A stretch of 20,892 nucleotides of DNA from Candidatus Peregrinibacteria bacterium. GTDB lineage: Bacteria; Patescibacteriota; Gracilibacteria; Peribacterales; Peribacteraceae. This document shows, in pieces, positions 1 through 6,415 of this stretch. Numbering within the stretch: position 1 is the stretch's first letter; the number at the start of each line of letters is the position of its first letter. The DNA is taken from positions 1 through 20,892 of the forward strand of contig JABJGX010000029.1 in assembly GCA_018662075.1 (NCBI GenBank), in the 5' to 3' direction. The position numbers were made by a program, and so were the translations under genes. The notes under the pieces are model-generated. The model worked only from the letters and a program-made list of their open reading frames with translations. It had not been told where the DNA came from and ran no database searches.

Positions 1-125
1 GTGGCTTCGTGGAAGAAGACACAGGCGAACCATCCGAGGATCAGCACAATCGCAAATGCGACTGGTCCAGGTGTGTCGTTGTACATCTGAAGGTACTCTG
101 TACCCTTCTTCGTGATTACGTACAT
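1..125 (-). CDS. Small membrane protein, N-terminal part (cut by window edge)
   Basis: The first 41 codons of a minus-strand gene run off the left edge. The protein starts MYVITKKGTEYLQ and then has a hydrophobic stretch at about residues 20-38 (PGPVAFAIVLILGWFACVFF), so it is probably a membrane protein. I do not recognise the family. The start is set by GGAG eight bases upstream of ATG (complement of 134-137). This is the only clear Shine-Dalgarno site at a gene start in the window. The mRNA would have a leader of about 75 bases, because the best promoter lies at 206-235. That promoter's -35 sits inside a palindrome shared with the TrmB-type regulator gene, so the two genes may be co-regulated. 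The function is unknown. Confidence 0.6.
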   Translation of the reverse strand, partial: MYVITKKGTEYLQMYNDTPGPVAFAIVLILGWFACVFFHEA

Positions 126-205
126 ACTGCATTCTCCATTTAGCAGGCGAGTTTTTTGAAAAAGCGACTGGCAAATCCTACTCTATTTTATGGCTAATGC
201 AAGCC

Positions 206-235
206 ATAATATAGGTCTGTTGTTCTATTTTACAA
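206..235 (-). promoter_or_regulatory. Promoter of the left-edge membrane protein gene
   Basis: On the minus strand, TTGTAA (235-230) is followed after 18 bases by TATTAT (211-206). TATATT (213-208) after 16 bases is an alternative. The -35 is part of the palindrome at 217-238, so a bound repressor would block polymerase. A short hairpin (TGGCT at 191-195, AGCCA at 202-206) lies at the expected transcript start. Confidence 0.5.
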
Positions 236-238
236 CAG
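217..238. promoter_or_regulatory. Candidate TrmB-type operator, copy 1
   Basis: This 22-bp element has CTGTTGT and ACAACAG ends. It matches 16 of the 18 fixed positions of CTGTTGTAA-N4-TTACAACAG, the perfect form of which lies at 8213-8234. It covers the -35 of the promoter for the left-edge gene and the stop codon of the 84-aa gene. Assignment to the TrmB-type regulator is inferred from the copy at that regulator's own promoter. Confidence 0.6.
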
Positions 239-484
239 TACATATGCATCAACCTCGTGGTGAGATGCGTGGTCTGCTAGTTCATCACTTTCCCCACCCT
301 GCTTTCGTACCTGAGTAATACTTCCCATTCCGATAAGTGTAGAGATAGCATCATGAACTTGGTCGAATTCACATTTCAGAGCTGCCATAATTTCTATTTC
401 AGTCATCCCTTCTTTTTGCCCTCCTTCAAGTGTTGTGACAACTCGACTATTAAAATCAACTGCTGTGGTTACTGTAGTTTTCAT
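230..484 (-). CDS. Small acidic protein of unknown function (84 aa)
   Basis: This is a short soluble protein with no signal peptide or membrane segment. I do not recognise a family. Residues 26-65 (MTEIEIMAALKCEFDQVHDAISTLIGMGSITQVRKQGG) read like a small winged-helix fold: a helix, a second helix, then a turn into a charged strand. That could mean DNA binding, but it is a guess from pattern only. Support for a real gene is its start: a consensus promoter TTGACA (518-513), 16 bases, TATGAT (496-491), then exactly six bases to ATG, the leaderless layout seen repeatedly in this window. The TAA stop overlaps the operator-like palindrome at 217-238. Confidence 0.6.
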   Translation of the reverse strand: MKTTVTTAVDFNSRVVTTLEGGQKEGMTEIEIMAALKCEFDQVHDAISTLIGMGSITQVRKQGGESDELADHASHHEVDAYVLL

Positions 485-490
485 AAGGTC

Positions 491-518
491 ATCATACTAA
501 AAAGCATATTCATGTCAA
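491..518 (-). promoter_or_regulatory. Leaderless promoter of the 84-aa gene
   Basis: TTGACA (518-513), a 16-base spacer and TATGAT (496-491) are followed by GACCTT and the ATG at 484. The transcript should begin at or next to the start codon. No Shine-Dalgarno sequence is present. Confidence 0.65.
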
Positions 519-523
519 ATGGT

Positions 524-2032
524 TTAGTACTGCCCTCTAAAGATCCACAAAGCAGCATCTTCGCGCGTTAAGTTTTCTGATGGCTTAAATAGCCTTTCTT
601 CAATGACTATCCCCTGCTCTATGGCTTTGCCGACGAAGTCGAAGAACCAGCTTCCGGTCGGGACATCGCGTGGCATTTGTACGCGTGCTTTAAAGTTTGA
701 TGTAAGTGATGACATGACTATTTTGATTCCCTCTGCCCTGTTCACAGAATTCCCCGGTTTAAAAGTACCGTCGGGGTAACCGTCTATCCAGCCAAGGCGT
801 TTTCCTGCACACACATATGGTGCAAACCACTGGTCTTGTACGTCTGGGAAGCAGTTGGTTTCGCCGAGGTTTTCTTGTTCATAAAATCCTTCGATCAGAA
901 TTTTCATAAGTTCTGCTCGGTTGATCTCTCCTTGTGGTTTAAATGTTCCGTCTGGGTATCCGCTAATTACTCCTGCAGCGCGTAATGACATGACGGCACT
1001 GTACCCTGGGTCGGAGTCACTTAAGTCTGTGAAGTCTGGTGTTGTTGTCTTGGCAGTACTTCTAGATGAAGATGCTGACGACGCAGCGGAACTGAGCGCT
1101 TGCCTCAGTCTTTTTGCATAGGGGTCGATGTATCCCTCGGCTCCTGGTTCACAGGTGTCTCCATTATCACCAACGTGATAACTTGGTTTGCACTCACATC
1201 CGCTGTATCCGGTTGCGGTACCTCCTTCGCCAAGACTTCTGGAGCAGTCTCCGTTATATGCCTTCTCGGTTTTGCGTACAGGGTCAAAAGGATCGCCTTC
1301 GGTTCCAAATGTCTCTGGTTCTAATTTATAGCTATTGTTATTTTGCAGGTTCTGAGCCGTGTAGCCAAAGGTGGAATTATTGGCATTAAGTAGGCCTTCT
1401 ATAATAATAGACGTTGGGACAAAATACCCAGCTGCATATGTTCCGTCAGAGTTCAAGCTTTTGGCAACGGCTACACCTACAACGTAGCCATCTTGGACAA
1501 CGGGTCCTCCGGAATTTCCAAAGTGGATGTATGCATCTGTCCGGAGCCAGCTGTTTGTAATCTCTCCGGTGACAGAGCCTGTAGAGATGTACAAATTCAT
1601 CGATTCTGCCAGTGTTCCTTGGCTTGGATATCCAATAACACCGATGGATTCCCCTCTCTTGGGATCACCGTCCGCAAACTGTACGACTCCATGTTCGCAA
1701 TTTATATAGACACGAATGTACGCGACGTCATCGTCTAGGTTTATCTTTACATCTGTTCTGCCAATATCTTTATAGCATGCTATATCCACACTATCGTCCG
1801 CGTTTGTTGAAAATATTCTGTAGTATGTTGCTCCTTCTATTACGTGTTTATTTGTAATGACAATCCCCTCATCGACAAAAAAGCCAGACCCCCATCCGAT
1901 GTAGCTTCCTTTGCTATCATAGTTCGCGATAAATACCGTAGAACTTTTGGTATTTGAGGTTTGTTCCTCGGCATAAACACTGCGCCCTTGCGATAATGCT
2001 ACGATTGCTATAAGTAAAAATATGCGTTTCAT
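524..2032 (-). CDS. Secreted trypsin-like serine protease with three SLH domains
   Basis: The 502-aa precursor starts with a signal peptide (about residues 1-21, ending SVYA). The protease domain follows (about 30-215), with the family triad visible: His63 in TNKHV, Asp101 or Asp102 in DDDVAYI, and Ser174 in GNSGGP. This places it among HtrA/trypsin-type endopeptidases, but no PDZ domain follows. Instead there is a short Cys-rich segment (about 260-300, CSRS...GCEC...DTCEPG), a Ser/Ala-rich linker (about 312-330), and three S-layer-homology repeats (about 333-502). Two of these carry GYPDGTFKP, and the third is divergent. SLH domains usually bind wall-linked polysaccharide, so the enzyme is probably displayed on the cell surface. 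The substrate is unknown. It has its own leaderless-type start and is divergent from the hydrolase gene. Confidence 0.9.
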   Translation of the reverse strand: MKRIFLLIAIVALSQGRSVYAEEQTSNTKSSTVFIANYDSKGSYIGWGSGFFVDEGIVITNKHVIEGATYYRIFSTNADDSVDIACYKDIGRTDVKINLDDDVAYIRVYINCEHGVVQFADGDPKRGESIGVIGYPSQGTLAESMNLYISTGSVTGEITNSWLRTDAYIHFGNSGGPVVQDGYVVGVAVAKSLNSDGTYAAGYFVPTSIIIEGLLNANNSTFGYTAQNLQNNNSYKLEPETFGTEGDPFDPVRKTEKAYNGDCSRSLGEGGTATGYSGCECKPSYHVGDNGDTCEPGAEGYIDPYAKRLRQALSSAASSASSSRSTAKTTTPDFTDLSDSDPGYSAVMSLRAAGVISGYPDGTFKPQGEINRAELMKILIEGFYEQENLGETNCFPDVQDQWFAPYVCAGKRLGWIDGYPDGTFKPGNSVNRAEGIKIVMSSLTSNFKARVQMPRDVPTGSWFFDFVGKAIEQGIVIEERLFKPSENLTREDAALWIFRGQY

Positions 2033-2039
2033 CCAATGT

Positions 2040-2061
2040 ATTTTACTGCATAGAGTACACT
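2040..2061. promoter_or_regulatory. Divergent leaderless promoters of the protease and hydrolase genes
   Basis: Only 35 bp separate the two ATGs (2032 minus, 2068 plus). On the minus strand TAAAAT (2045-2040) stands seven bases before ATG. On the plus strand TACACT (2056-2061) stands six bases before ATG. Both -35 regions must lie at or inside the opposite gene, and neither resembles TTGACA well. The two polymerase sites overlap. Confidence 0.5.
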
Positions 2062-2067
2062 TTGACT

Positions 2068-3048
2068 ATGAAACGATTACTTCCACTCCTCCTCTTGCTT
2101 ACAGCGTGTTCTGTATCCCCTGTTCCGGAACAGTTACCAGATGAAATTACTCCTGTTACGAACATCGAGCAGTTTCCATCAACACTGAGCCTCGCATACT
2201 TTTCGACGATGAAGCTTGAAGGAAAAGATTTCACTCTTGGAGATGTACTGTCATCGAATAGTGCATATACACGCTATACCGTTACATACAGTAGTAATGG
2301 ATTACAGATTAGTGGCATCCTTAATATTCCAACAGGCGACGGACCGTTTCCTCTTATGGTTATGAATCATGGGTATATCGCACGGTCTGTGTACACCAAT
2401 GGTCGAGGACTTAAGCGAGAGCAGGACTTCTTTGCACGCAATGGATATGCAGTATTTCATTCGGATTATCGCGGGCATGCATTTTCAGATCCGTCTCCTC
2501 TTCCAGATGATACGTCTATTTATGATGCTGGTATCGAGTACAGTATGGATGTACTCAACGGGATCACAGCGCTGACTAGTGCAGGAATTCCACAAATAGA
2601 CACGAGTAGCATCTTTATGCTGGGACATAGCCTTGGTGGTGGAGTGTCTATGAACATCGCTGTGACGTATCCAGACCTTCTCGACGGCTTAATACTGTAT
2701 GCACCGGTTCACATCGATGCTTATGAAAATTTTTATCGCTGGCGCGATATGAGGCTGGAAGTGGACAACATTGAAAAAGTCATTGGCAGTCGCGAGAGTG
2801 ACAGTGAGTTCTGGGATAAGATCTCTTCTCTATCACTTATTTCTAATCTAAAAACTCCAGTACTCCTCTTCCAAGGAACAAATGACACCGATGTTCCAGC
2901 AGACTGGGCAGAGTTCCTTGCAGAAGAACTTCGTGAAAACGACAAGCAAATGGAATACCTATTGTATGAGGGCGAGAAGCACGAGTTTATCAATAAATTT
3001 CCTGCCTTCATGAAGAAATCGAAGGAGTTCACAGACTTACTATTGTAA
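2068..3048 (+). CDS. Lipoprotein alpha/beta hydrolase (326 aa)
   Basis: This is an envelope-anchored serine hydrolase. A lipoprotein signal peptide (residues 1-13) ends in the lipobox LTAC, with Cys14 as the lipidated residue. The hydrolase fold follows: an HGY oxyanion region near residues 101-103, the nucleophile elbow GHSLG with Ser188, a candidate acid in QGTNDTDVP (Asp273 or Asp275), and His305 in EGEKHEF. The layout resembles dienelactone-hydrolase or prolyl-oligopeptidase-like esterases and peptidases. The substrate cannot be told. I chose the ATG at 2068 rather than the upstream TTG at 2062 because TACACT is spaced six bases before 2068. It may work in the same compartment as the divergent SLH protease. 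Confidence 0.87.
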   Translation: MKRLLPLLLLLTACSVSPVPEQLPDEITPVTNIEQFPSTLSLAYFSTMKLEGKDFTLGDVLSSNSAYTRYTVTYSSNGLQISGILNIPTGDGPFPLMVMNHGYIARSVYTNGRGLKREQDFFARNGYAVFHSDYRGHAFSDPSPLPDDTSIYDAGIEYSMDVLNGITALTSAGIPQIDTSSIFMLGHSLGGGVSMNIAVTYPDLLDGLILYAPVHIDAYENFYRWRDMRLEVDNIEKVIGSRESDSEFWDKISSLSLISNLKTPVLLFQGTNDTDVPADWAEFLAEELRENDKQMEYLLYEGEKHEFINKFPAFMKKSKEFTDLLL

Positions 3049-3068
3049 AGTTTCAGCGGGTCAGAAAA

Positions 3069-3097
3069 TTGACAAAATAGCTCTACAAGTAGAGAAT
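3069..3097 (+). promoter_or_regulatory. Promoter of the 579-aa gene with a palindrome in its spacer
   Basis: TTGACA (3069-3074) is followed by 17 bases and GAGAAT (3092-3097), eight bases before the ATG at 3106. The spacer holds a perfect inverted repeat, CTCTAC-AA-GTAGAG (3081-3094), a plausible operator for an unknown regulator. Confidence 0.5.
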
Positions 3098-3105
3098 AAC
3101 CCTCT

Positions 3106-4845
3106 ATGGGGTCACGTAAAACGACAACGTTCGATGAACTTCGGGATAGAAATGTTTCTATGCTCAAAAAAGCAGGGCATACTCCTGATGTCGATATGGC
3201 TGCTCTTACATCTGCAAAGCGAAAACGAGTTCTAGAATTACTCGAAGACCGTGCAGAGATTGAAGGGCTTGCATCAACACAGTCTCAGCGGGAGGAGTAT
3301 GGCGTAGAGGAGTGGCACGAAGGATTTGTACGCCTAAGGGATATCCCGGATGAGAGAGAGCGTGCACGAATTTGGGCTATATTGCCAAACTCACGTTTCA
3401 AAAGATTCCAGCAAGCATTCTCTCACCCACATCAGTTTATTGTCCCTTCATATATGGCAACAGAAGGAGGTGGAATTCTTTTCACTAGCACATCAAACTT
3501 TAACACGATGAGCCTACAGCCTTGCCTTGTTAGTGCAGATCTTATTCCAGAGAAGCTTGCAGAAGACTTAGGTCTTGTTTCCTTTGAAGATGACGATGCT
3601 CGTAAGCCTCAGCAGCGACTAGAGAAAAAGGCACAACCAAATGCAATCAAAAGACTAAAAGAGATATGGGAAACAGCAGTCCCCCTTCAGCATAAGAGTC
3701 ATCGACTGTTAGTCATTAGGGACTCGGATGAAAACCTGAACGGCACACTCCTCTATACGAGAACAGAGGAGAACGGTGCACTTCCAAACAGTCTTCGTGT
3801 TCAGCATTTCTCTTCTGCGTATGCAGCACATAGAAAAACTCTTCACGAGGGTTCTTCGTATAGAGCAGAGATTTCTAAGTTATCCCGCTTGAAACAAGAT
3901 ATCACCTCTCTAAATACTCGTCTCAACAGAGACTGGAGAGCCGAAACCCCTCAAGTTGAAAAGGATGCCATGAGAGAAGAGGCAACAGCAATGCTTGTGG
4001 AGTACACGTCGGTTCTAAAAAGATGCGAGAATAGGTTTAAGGTAAAAGCATATGACTTCTTGGAAGGCATTGATGGTTTTCATGATAAATCTGGAAAAGT
4101 GAACCCTAGTGCCAGTCTTTCAAAGATGGTCGCAGCTGTTGGAAGTCTAGAGACTCGCTTTGCAGAGATGTACCCGAAGGGGGGCTATAACGAACAGGAT
4201 AGAATGGCCTTGCAGACAGTTATAGGAGAACAGGAACATGCCCTTAAAACCTTTAGGCGGAACCTTCAAGACAATGCGCTAATTCTTGATAACGGTATGG
4301 AGCTCTTTAGCGATAAGGATCTTTCAGAACCACAGATTAATAGTCAGTCTAGTGGTGCATTGCGCAGAATGAGGATTCACCCGTCAGATTTGGATACTGT
4401 TAACGTAAGTCCTTTTACTGTCTACAGTGGAAAATTATCTACGAAGTATGATGAACTCTCTACTGCGTTGCATGGTAGAGATCGAGAAGGTGCAAAAGAC
4501 GCTGCATTATCAATGCATGTTGTTGGGAAGTTCCAGAGTGTTCGGGCTTTGTTTGCCCGTATCCAAGAGCATATGGCTGATGAACATAGCATTCCCCTCA
4601 CTCGTGTTAGGGAGTTTATTTCAGATATGCGAGGGTACATTGATGAGCATCAGTTATTCCCAGGATACAATCTTCAAAGCTATTCCGAGGCATTTAATAG
4701 TATGAGTACACGACTAAAAGACATTGAGGCACTTATAGATAGCCATTCAGGAGATGATGTTGATAACAGGTCTCAAATGTACAAAGACCTTCGTAAGTAC
4801 ATTGAAGAATTTGACCTTGAAGAAATGGTAGTGAGTCTTCCCTAG
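3106..4845 (+). CDS. Large cytoplasmic protein of unknown function (579 aa)
   Basis: I do not recognise this protein. It has no signal peptide or membrane segment, so it is probably cytoplasmic. The N-terminal 70 residues are basic and helical. A mixed region follows (about 70-240), including a Gly-rich turn ATEGGGILFTSTSN. The C-terminal half (about 245-575) is mostly charged, likely helical or coiled-coil sequence. There are very few cysteines and no obvious nucleotide-binding or catalytic motif. The start is supported by a TTGACA promoter directly upstream and a CT-ATG context. Its neighbours are a lipoprotein hydrolase and a PsiE-like gene, which give little functional hint. It ends in TAG. 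It looks like a lineage-specific gene. Confidence 0.8.
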   Translation: MGSRKTTTFDELRDRNVSMLKKAGHTPDVDMAALTSAKRKRVLELLEDRAEIEGLASTQSQREEYGVEEWHEGFVRLRDIPDERERARIWAILPNSRFKRFQQAFSHPHQFIVPSYMATEGGGILFTSTSNFNTMSLQPCLVSADLIPEKLAEDLGLVSFEDDDARKPQQRLEKKAQPNAIKRLKEIWETAVPLQHKSHRLLVIRDSDENLNGTLLYTRTEENGALPNSLRVQHFSSAYAAHRKTLHEGSSYRAEISKLSRLKQDITSLNTRLNRDWRAETPQVEKDAMREEATAMLVEYTSVLKRCENRFKVKAYDFLEGIDGFHDKSGKVNPSASLSKMVAAVGSLETRFAEMYPKGGYNEQDRMALQTVIGEQEHALKTFRRNLQDNALILDNGMELFSDKDLSEPQINSQSSGALRRMRIHPSDLDTVNVSPFTVYSGKLSTKYDELSTALHGRDREGAKDAALSMHVVGKFQSVRALFARIQEHMADEHSIPLTRVREFISDMRGYIDEHQLFPGYNLQSYSEAFNSMSTRLKDIEALIDSHSGDDVDNRSQMYKDLRKYIEEFDLEEMVVSLP

Positions 4846-5093
4846 TAAGTTAGGCCTTTACTGCAAAAAGAAAATTCTTAGGGCATCTGGCTCTAGAGTG
4901 CTATATATTGCACACCATCAAATATGGTACTTGGAAAAATAGTCAAAACATGCTATTATTTATCTCGTCGGTTGATAAGAACACCGGTTCAAAAAACTTC
5001 GGTTTCAGAATCATTGCTCAAACTCTCCCGTCCAAAAACAAACATCGTCCTGGGTTTAACTCCAAGGCGATTTTGTTTATTTGCGCAAAATGC
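4846..5093. other. Gene-free spacer with a possible orphan promoter
   Basis: About 250 bases lie between the 579-aa gene and the PsiE-like gene. The frame upstream of PsiE is open back to 4908 but has no good start and does not look coding. A promoter-like pair, TTGGAA (4931-4936), 17 bases and an extended -10 TGC-TATTAT (4951-4959), would start a transcript near 4966 with no ATG at the expected place. It could drive a small RNA or a long leader. No convincing terminator follows. Confidence 0.35.
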
Positions 5094-5099
5094 TATAAT
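5094..5099 (+). promoter_or_regulatory. Extended -10 leaderless promoter of the PsiE-like gene
   Basis: A perfect TATAAT preceded by TGC (extended -10) lies exactly six bases before the ATG at 5106. This decides the start of the PsiE-like gene and implies an mRNA beginning at the start codon. Confidence 0.7.
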
Positions 5100-5105
5100 T
5101 CCCCT

Positions 5106-5564
5106 ATGGAAAAATACTCTTCTGCCTTCGACAGGCTATTCTCGCTCTTCGTACTTGTTACCATTTGTATGCTTGCGGCATACATGGCAGTGCGCATAGG
5201 GACTCAGGCATTGATGTTCTTTGAGCATGTGATGATGGGGCAATACATGGACATGGATTTCATGGATGAGCATAGCAAGCGTGCGCTTCATGCAATTGCT
5301 GAAGTTCTTATTCTGATTAAGGCATACAGGATTTTGATGTCCTATCTTAAAACGCATCATATTTCTGTGGAGTACATTGTTGAGATTTCAATTATTGCAT
5401 CTGCAATAGAGCTCTTGTTCGCATACGATACACACAGCTTTCAGACGTTGTTAGTATTTGCTGGCTTTGGACTTTCAAATTTGATCATCTATCTATACTT
5501 CTTTGGGCCAGAGCATGACGAAGATTTACACAAAGCTGTTAAGAAGCATAAAAAGCGTAGCTAG
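5106..5564 (+). CDS. PsiE-like (phosphate-starvation-inducible family) membrane protein
   Basis: This 152-aa protein has four hydrophobic segments (about 11-35, 59-80, 90-107 and 113-133) and a charged, basic C-terminus. The pattern ALHAIAEVLILIKAYRIL followed by HISVEYIVEISIIASAIELLF, and the overall length, match what I recall of the PsiE family (about 135-150 aa, four membrane helices). The biochemical role of that family is not well known. In E. coli psiE responds to phosphate starvation, but no Pho-box-like repeat is visible here. I rejected a longer start at 4908 because a perfect extended -10 sits six bases before 5106. The TAG stop shares the bases CTAG with the stop of the convergent 177-aa gene. 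Confidence 0.72.
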   Translation: MEKYSSAFDRLFSLFVLVTICMLAAYMAVRIGTQALMFFEHVMMGQYMDMDFMDEHSKRALHAIAEVLILIKAYRILMSYLKTHHISVEYIVEISIIASAIELLFAYDTHSFQTLLVFAGFGLSNLIIYLYFFGPEHDEDLHKAVKKHKKRS

Positions 5565-6094
5565 TCTTCTGGGTCATATTCAGCAAAGCTGATATAGATC
5601 TCTTTAGTTAGTTCGTCCTGTGTATGTTGTAGTTGTACAAATATAGGTGTTTCGAATGTAGACTCTGCGTACCTCTGAATTTCAGCCATTATCCCATTAA
5701 AAAAGCAATCTTCGATGCTATCTCTTTCTCTGGTTATGCTGATCATTGTACTGCTGTGGTCAGCAAGTCGGTCGCATATTTGGTCTAAGTCACTCTCCGA
5801 AATATCTGATCCTACATTTGGAATGAGCGCAGCATTTTCTTTATGGTTGACCTTAGGGTGTTTTTCCATATAGCAATAAAAGCTCATCGTGTTATCTACA
5901 TTTTCCATGTTATTCACAATGACGCTATCGTGAATTTTTATTTCTAATGCACACTGAATTTCGTACCGAGCATTTTCGATTACTTTTGGTGTAGGTATTT
6001 TATTTCGTTCATTATATATATGTACGATTTCACCTTCATTGTTTTCAACGGTAAGTGCCAGGCTCTGTACATCTTCTGGTGTTAAGTAATGCAT
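5561..6094 (-). CDS. Acidic protein of unknown function (177 aa)
   Basis: I do not recognise this protein. It is soluble and acidic, with no signal peptide, membrane segment or obvious catalytic motif. It has five cysteines, including one pair separated by a single residue (FYCYME and QCAL regions are far apart). The C-terminal half (about 115-165) looks helical. The start at 6094 is supported by TTGATT (6129-6124), a 17-base spacer and AATACT (6106-6101) six bases before ATG. The gene is convergent with the PsiE-like gene and shares four bases with it. On its 5' side it diverges from a candidate small RNA whose promoter begins only 10 bases beyond its -35. Its codon use does not look different from its neighbours. 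Confidence 0.7.
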   Translation of the reverse strand: MHYLTPEDVQSLALTVENNEGEIVHIYNERNKIPTPKVIENARYEIQCALEIKIHDSVIVNNMENVDNTMSFYCYMEKHPKVNHKENAALIPNVGSDISESDLDQICDRLADHSSTMISITRERDSIEDCFFNGIMAEIQRYAESTFETPIFVQLQHTQDELTKEIYISFAEYDPED

Positions 6095-6100
6095 ACATCT

Positions 6101-6129
6101 AGTATTTCCCTTTCTAGAGAGAAAATCAA
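6101..6129 (-). promoter_or_regulatory. Leaderless promoter of the 177-aa gene
   Basis: TTGATT (6129-6124), 17 bases and AATACT (6106-6101), followed by six bases and ATG. It lies back to back with the small-RNA promoter at 6139-6166. Confidence 0.5.
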
Positions 6130-6138
6130 GTACTTTGC

Positions 6139-6166
6139 TTGACCCTAGTATTTCAGACTGTAAAGT
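6139..6166 (+). promoter_or_regulatory. Promoter of the candidate small RNA, with overlapping palindrome
   Basis: TTGACC (6139-6144), 16 bases and TAAAGT (6161-6166). The -10 is covered by a perfect inverted repeat, CAGACT-GTAA-AGTCTG (6154-6169), which could be an operator. Transcription should start near 6173. Confidence 0.45.
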
Positions 6167-6172
6167 CTGTTT

Positions 6173-6390
6173 AATGTCTTTTTACAATCAACTCGAACCA
6201 GTGCTACCTCCTAGTACACAACAATAAGGGGCGCCTATCAAAGTATGAAGCAGAATAAAACTTGATTACTCGAGACGAAAAAACGCCCTAAGGGGCTAAC
6301 TTACAGTCTTAATGACTGTAAACGTAAAGACGATAGCCGCCTACTGACTTGATCTCACGATCATACAAGTAGGCGGCTTTCTTTCTCTTC
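6173..6390 (+). ncRNA. Candidate structured small RNA with a CCTCC loop
   Basis: The stretch 6095-6415 has no gene. It has a promoter at 6139-6166 and a strong terminator at 6335-6390, so a transcript of about 215 bases is expected. Inverted repeats fill it: GTGCTA/TAGTAC (6201-6217) closing a CCTCC loop; GGGGCG (6228-6233) with CGCCCT (6284-6289); ATCAA-A-GT with ACTTGAT (6237-6266); and TTACAGTC/GACTGTAA (6301-6321). GGGC at 6293-6296 competes for the same GCCC, so two folds are possible. It does not match 6S RNA, SRP RNA, RNase P RNA or tmRNA as I know them. It could instead be a leader of the gene at 6416, but that gene has its own -10 after the terminator. Confidence 0.45.
6335..6390 (+). 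terminator. Rho-independent terminator of the candidate small RNA
   Basis: A perfect 10-bp stem, AGCCGCCTAC (6335-6344) with GTAGGCGGCT (6369-6378), is followed by a T-rich tail to about 6389. The loop contains a smaller hairpin around GATC. The T-rich side shows that it acts on the plus strand. Confidence 0.75.
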
Positions 6391-6403
6391 TACCCAGAAA
6401 GAG

Positions 6404-6409
6404 TACAAT
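6404..6409 (+). promoter_or_regulatory. Leaderless promoter -10 of the acidic-repeat protein gene
   Basis: TACAAT, then AGCTCT, then ATG at 6416. The six-base spacing and CT-ATG context match other starts in the window. No good -35 is visible. Confidence 0.5.
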
Positions 6410-6415
6410 AGCTCT

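Noticed and set aside
4908..5105. N-terminal extension of the PsiE-like protein by 66 residues from a TTG at 4908
   Set aside because: The extension is not hydrophobic in the PsiE pattern, starts at TTG, and a perfect extended -10 lies six bases before the ATG at 5106.
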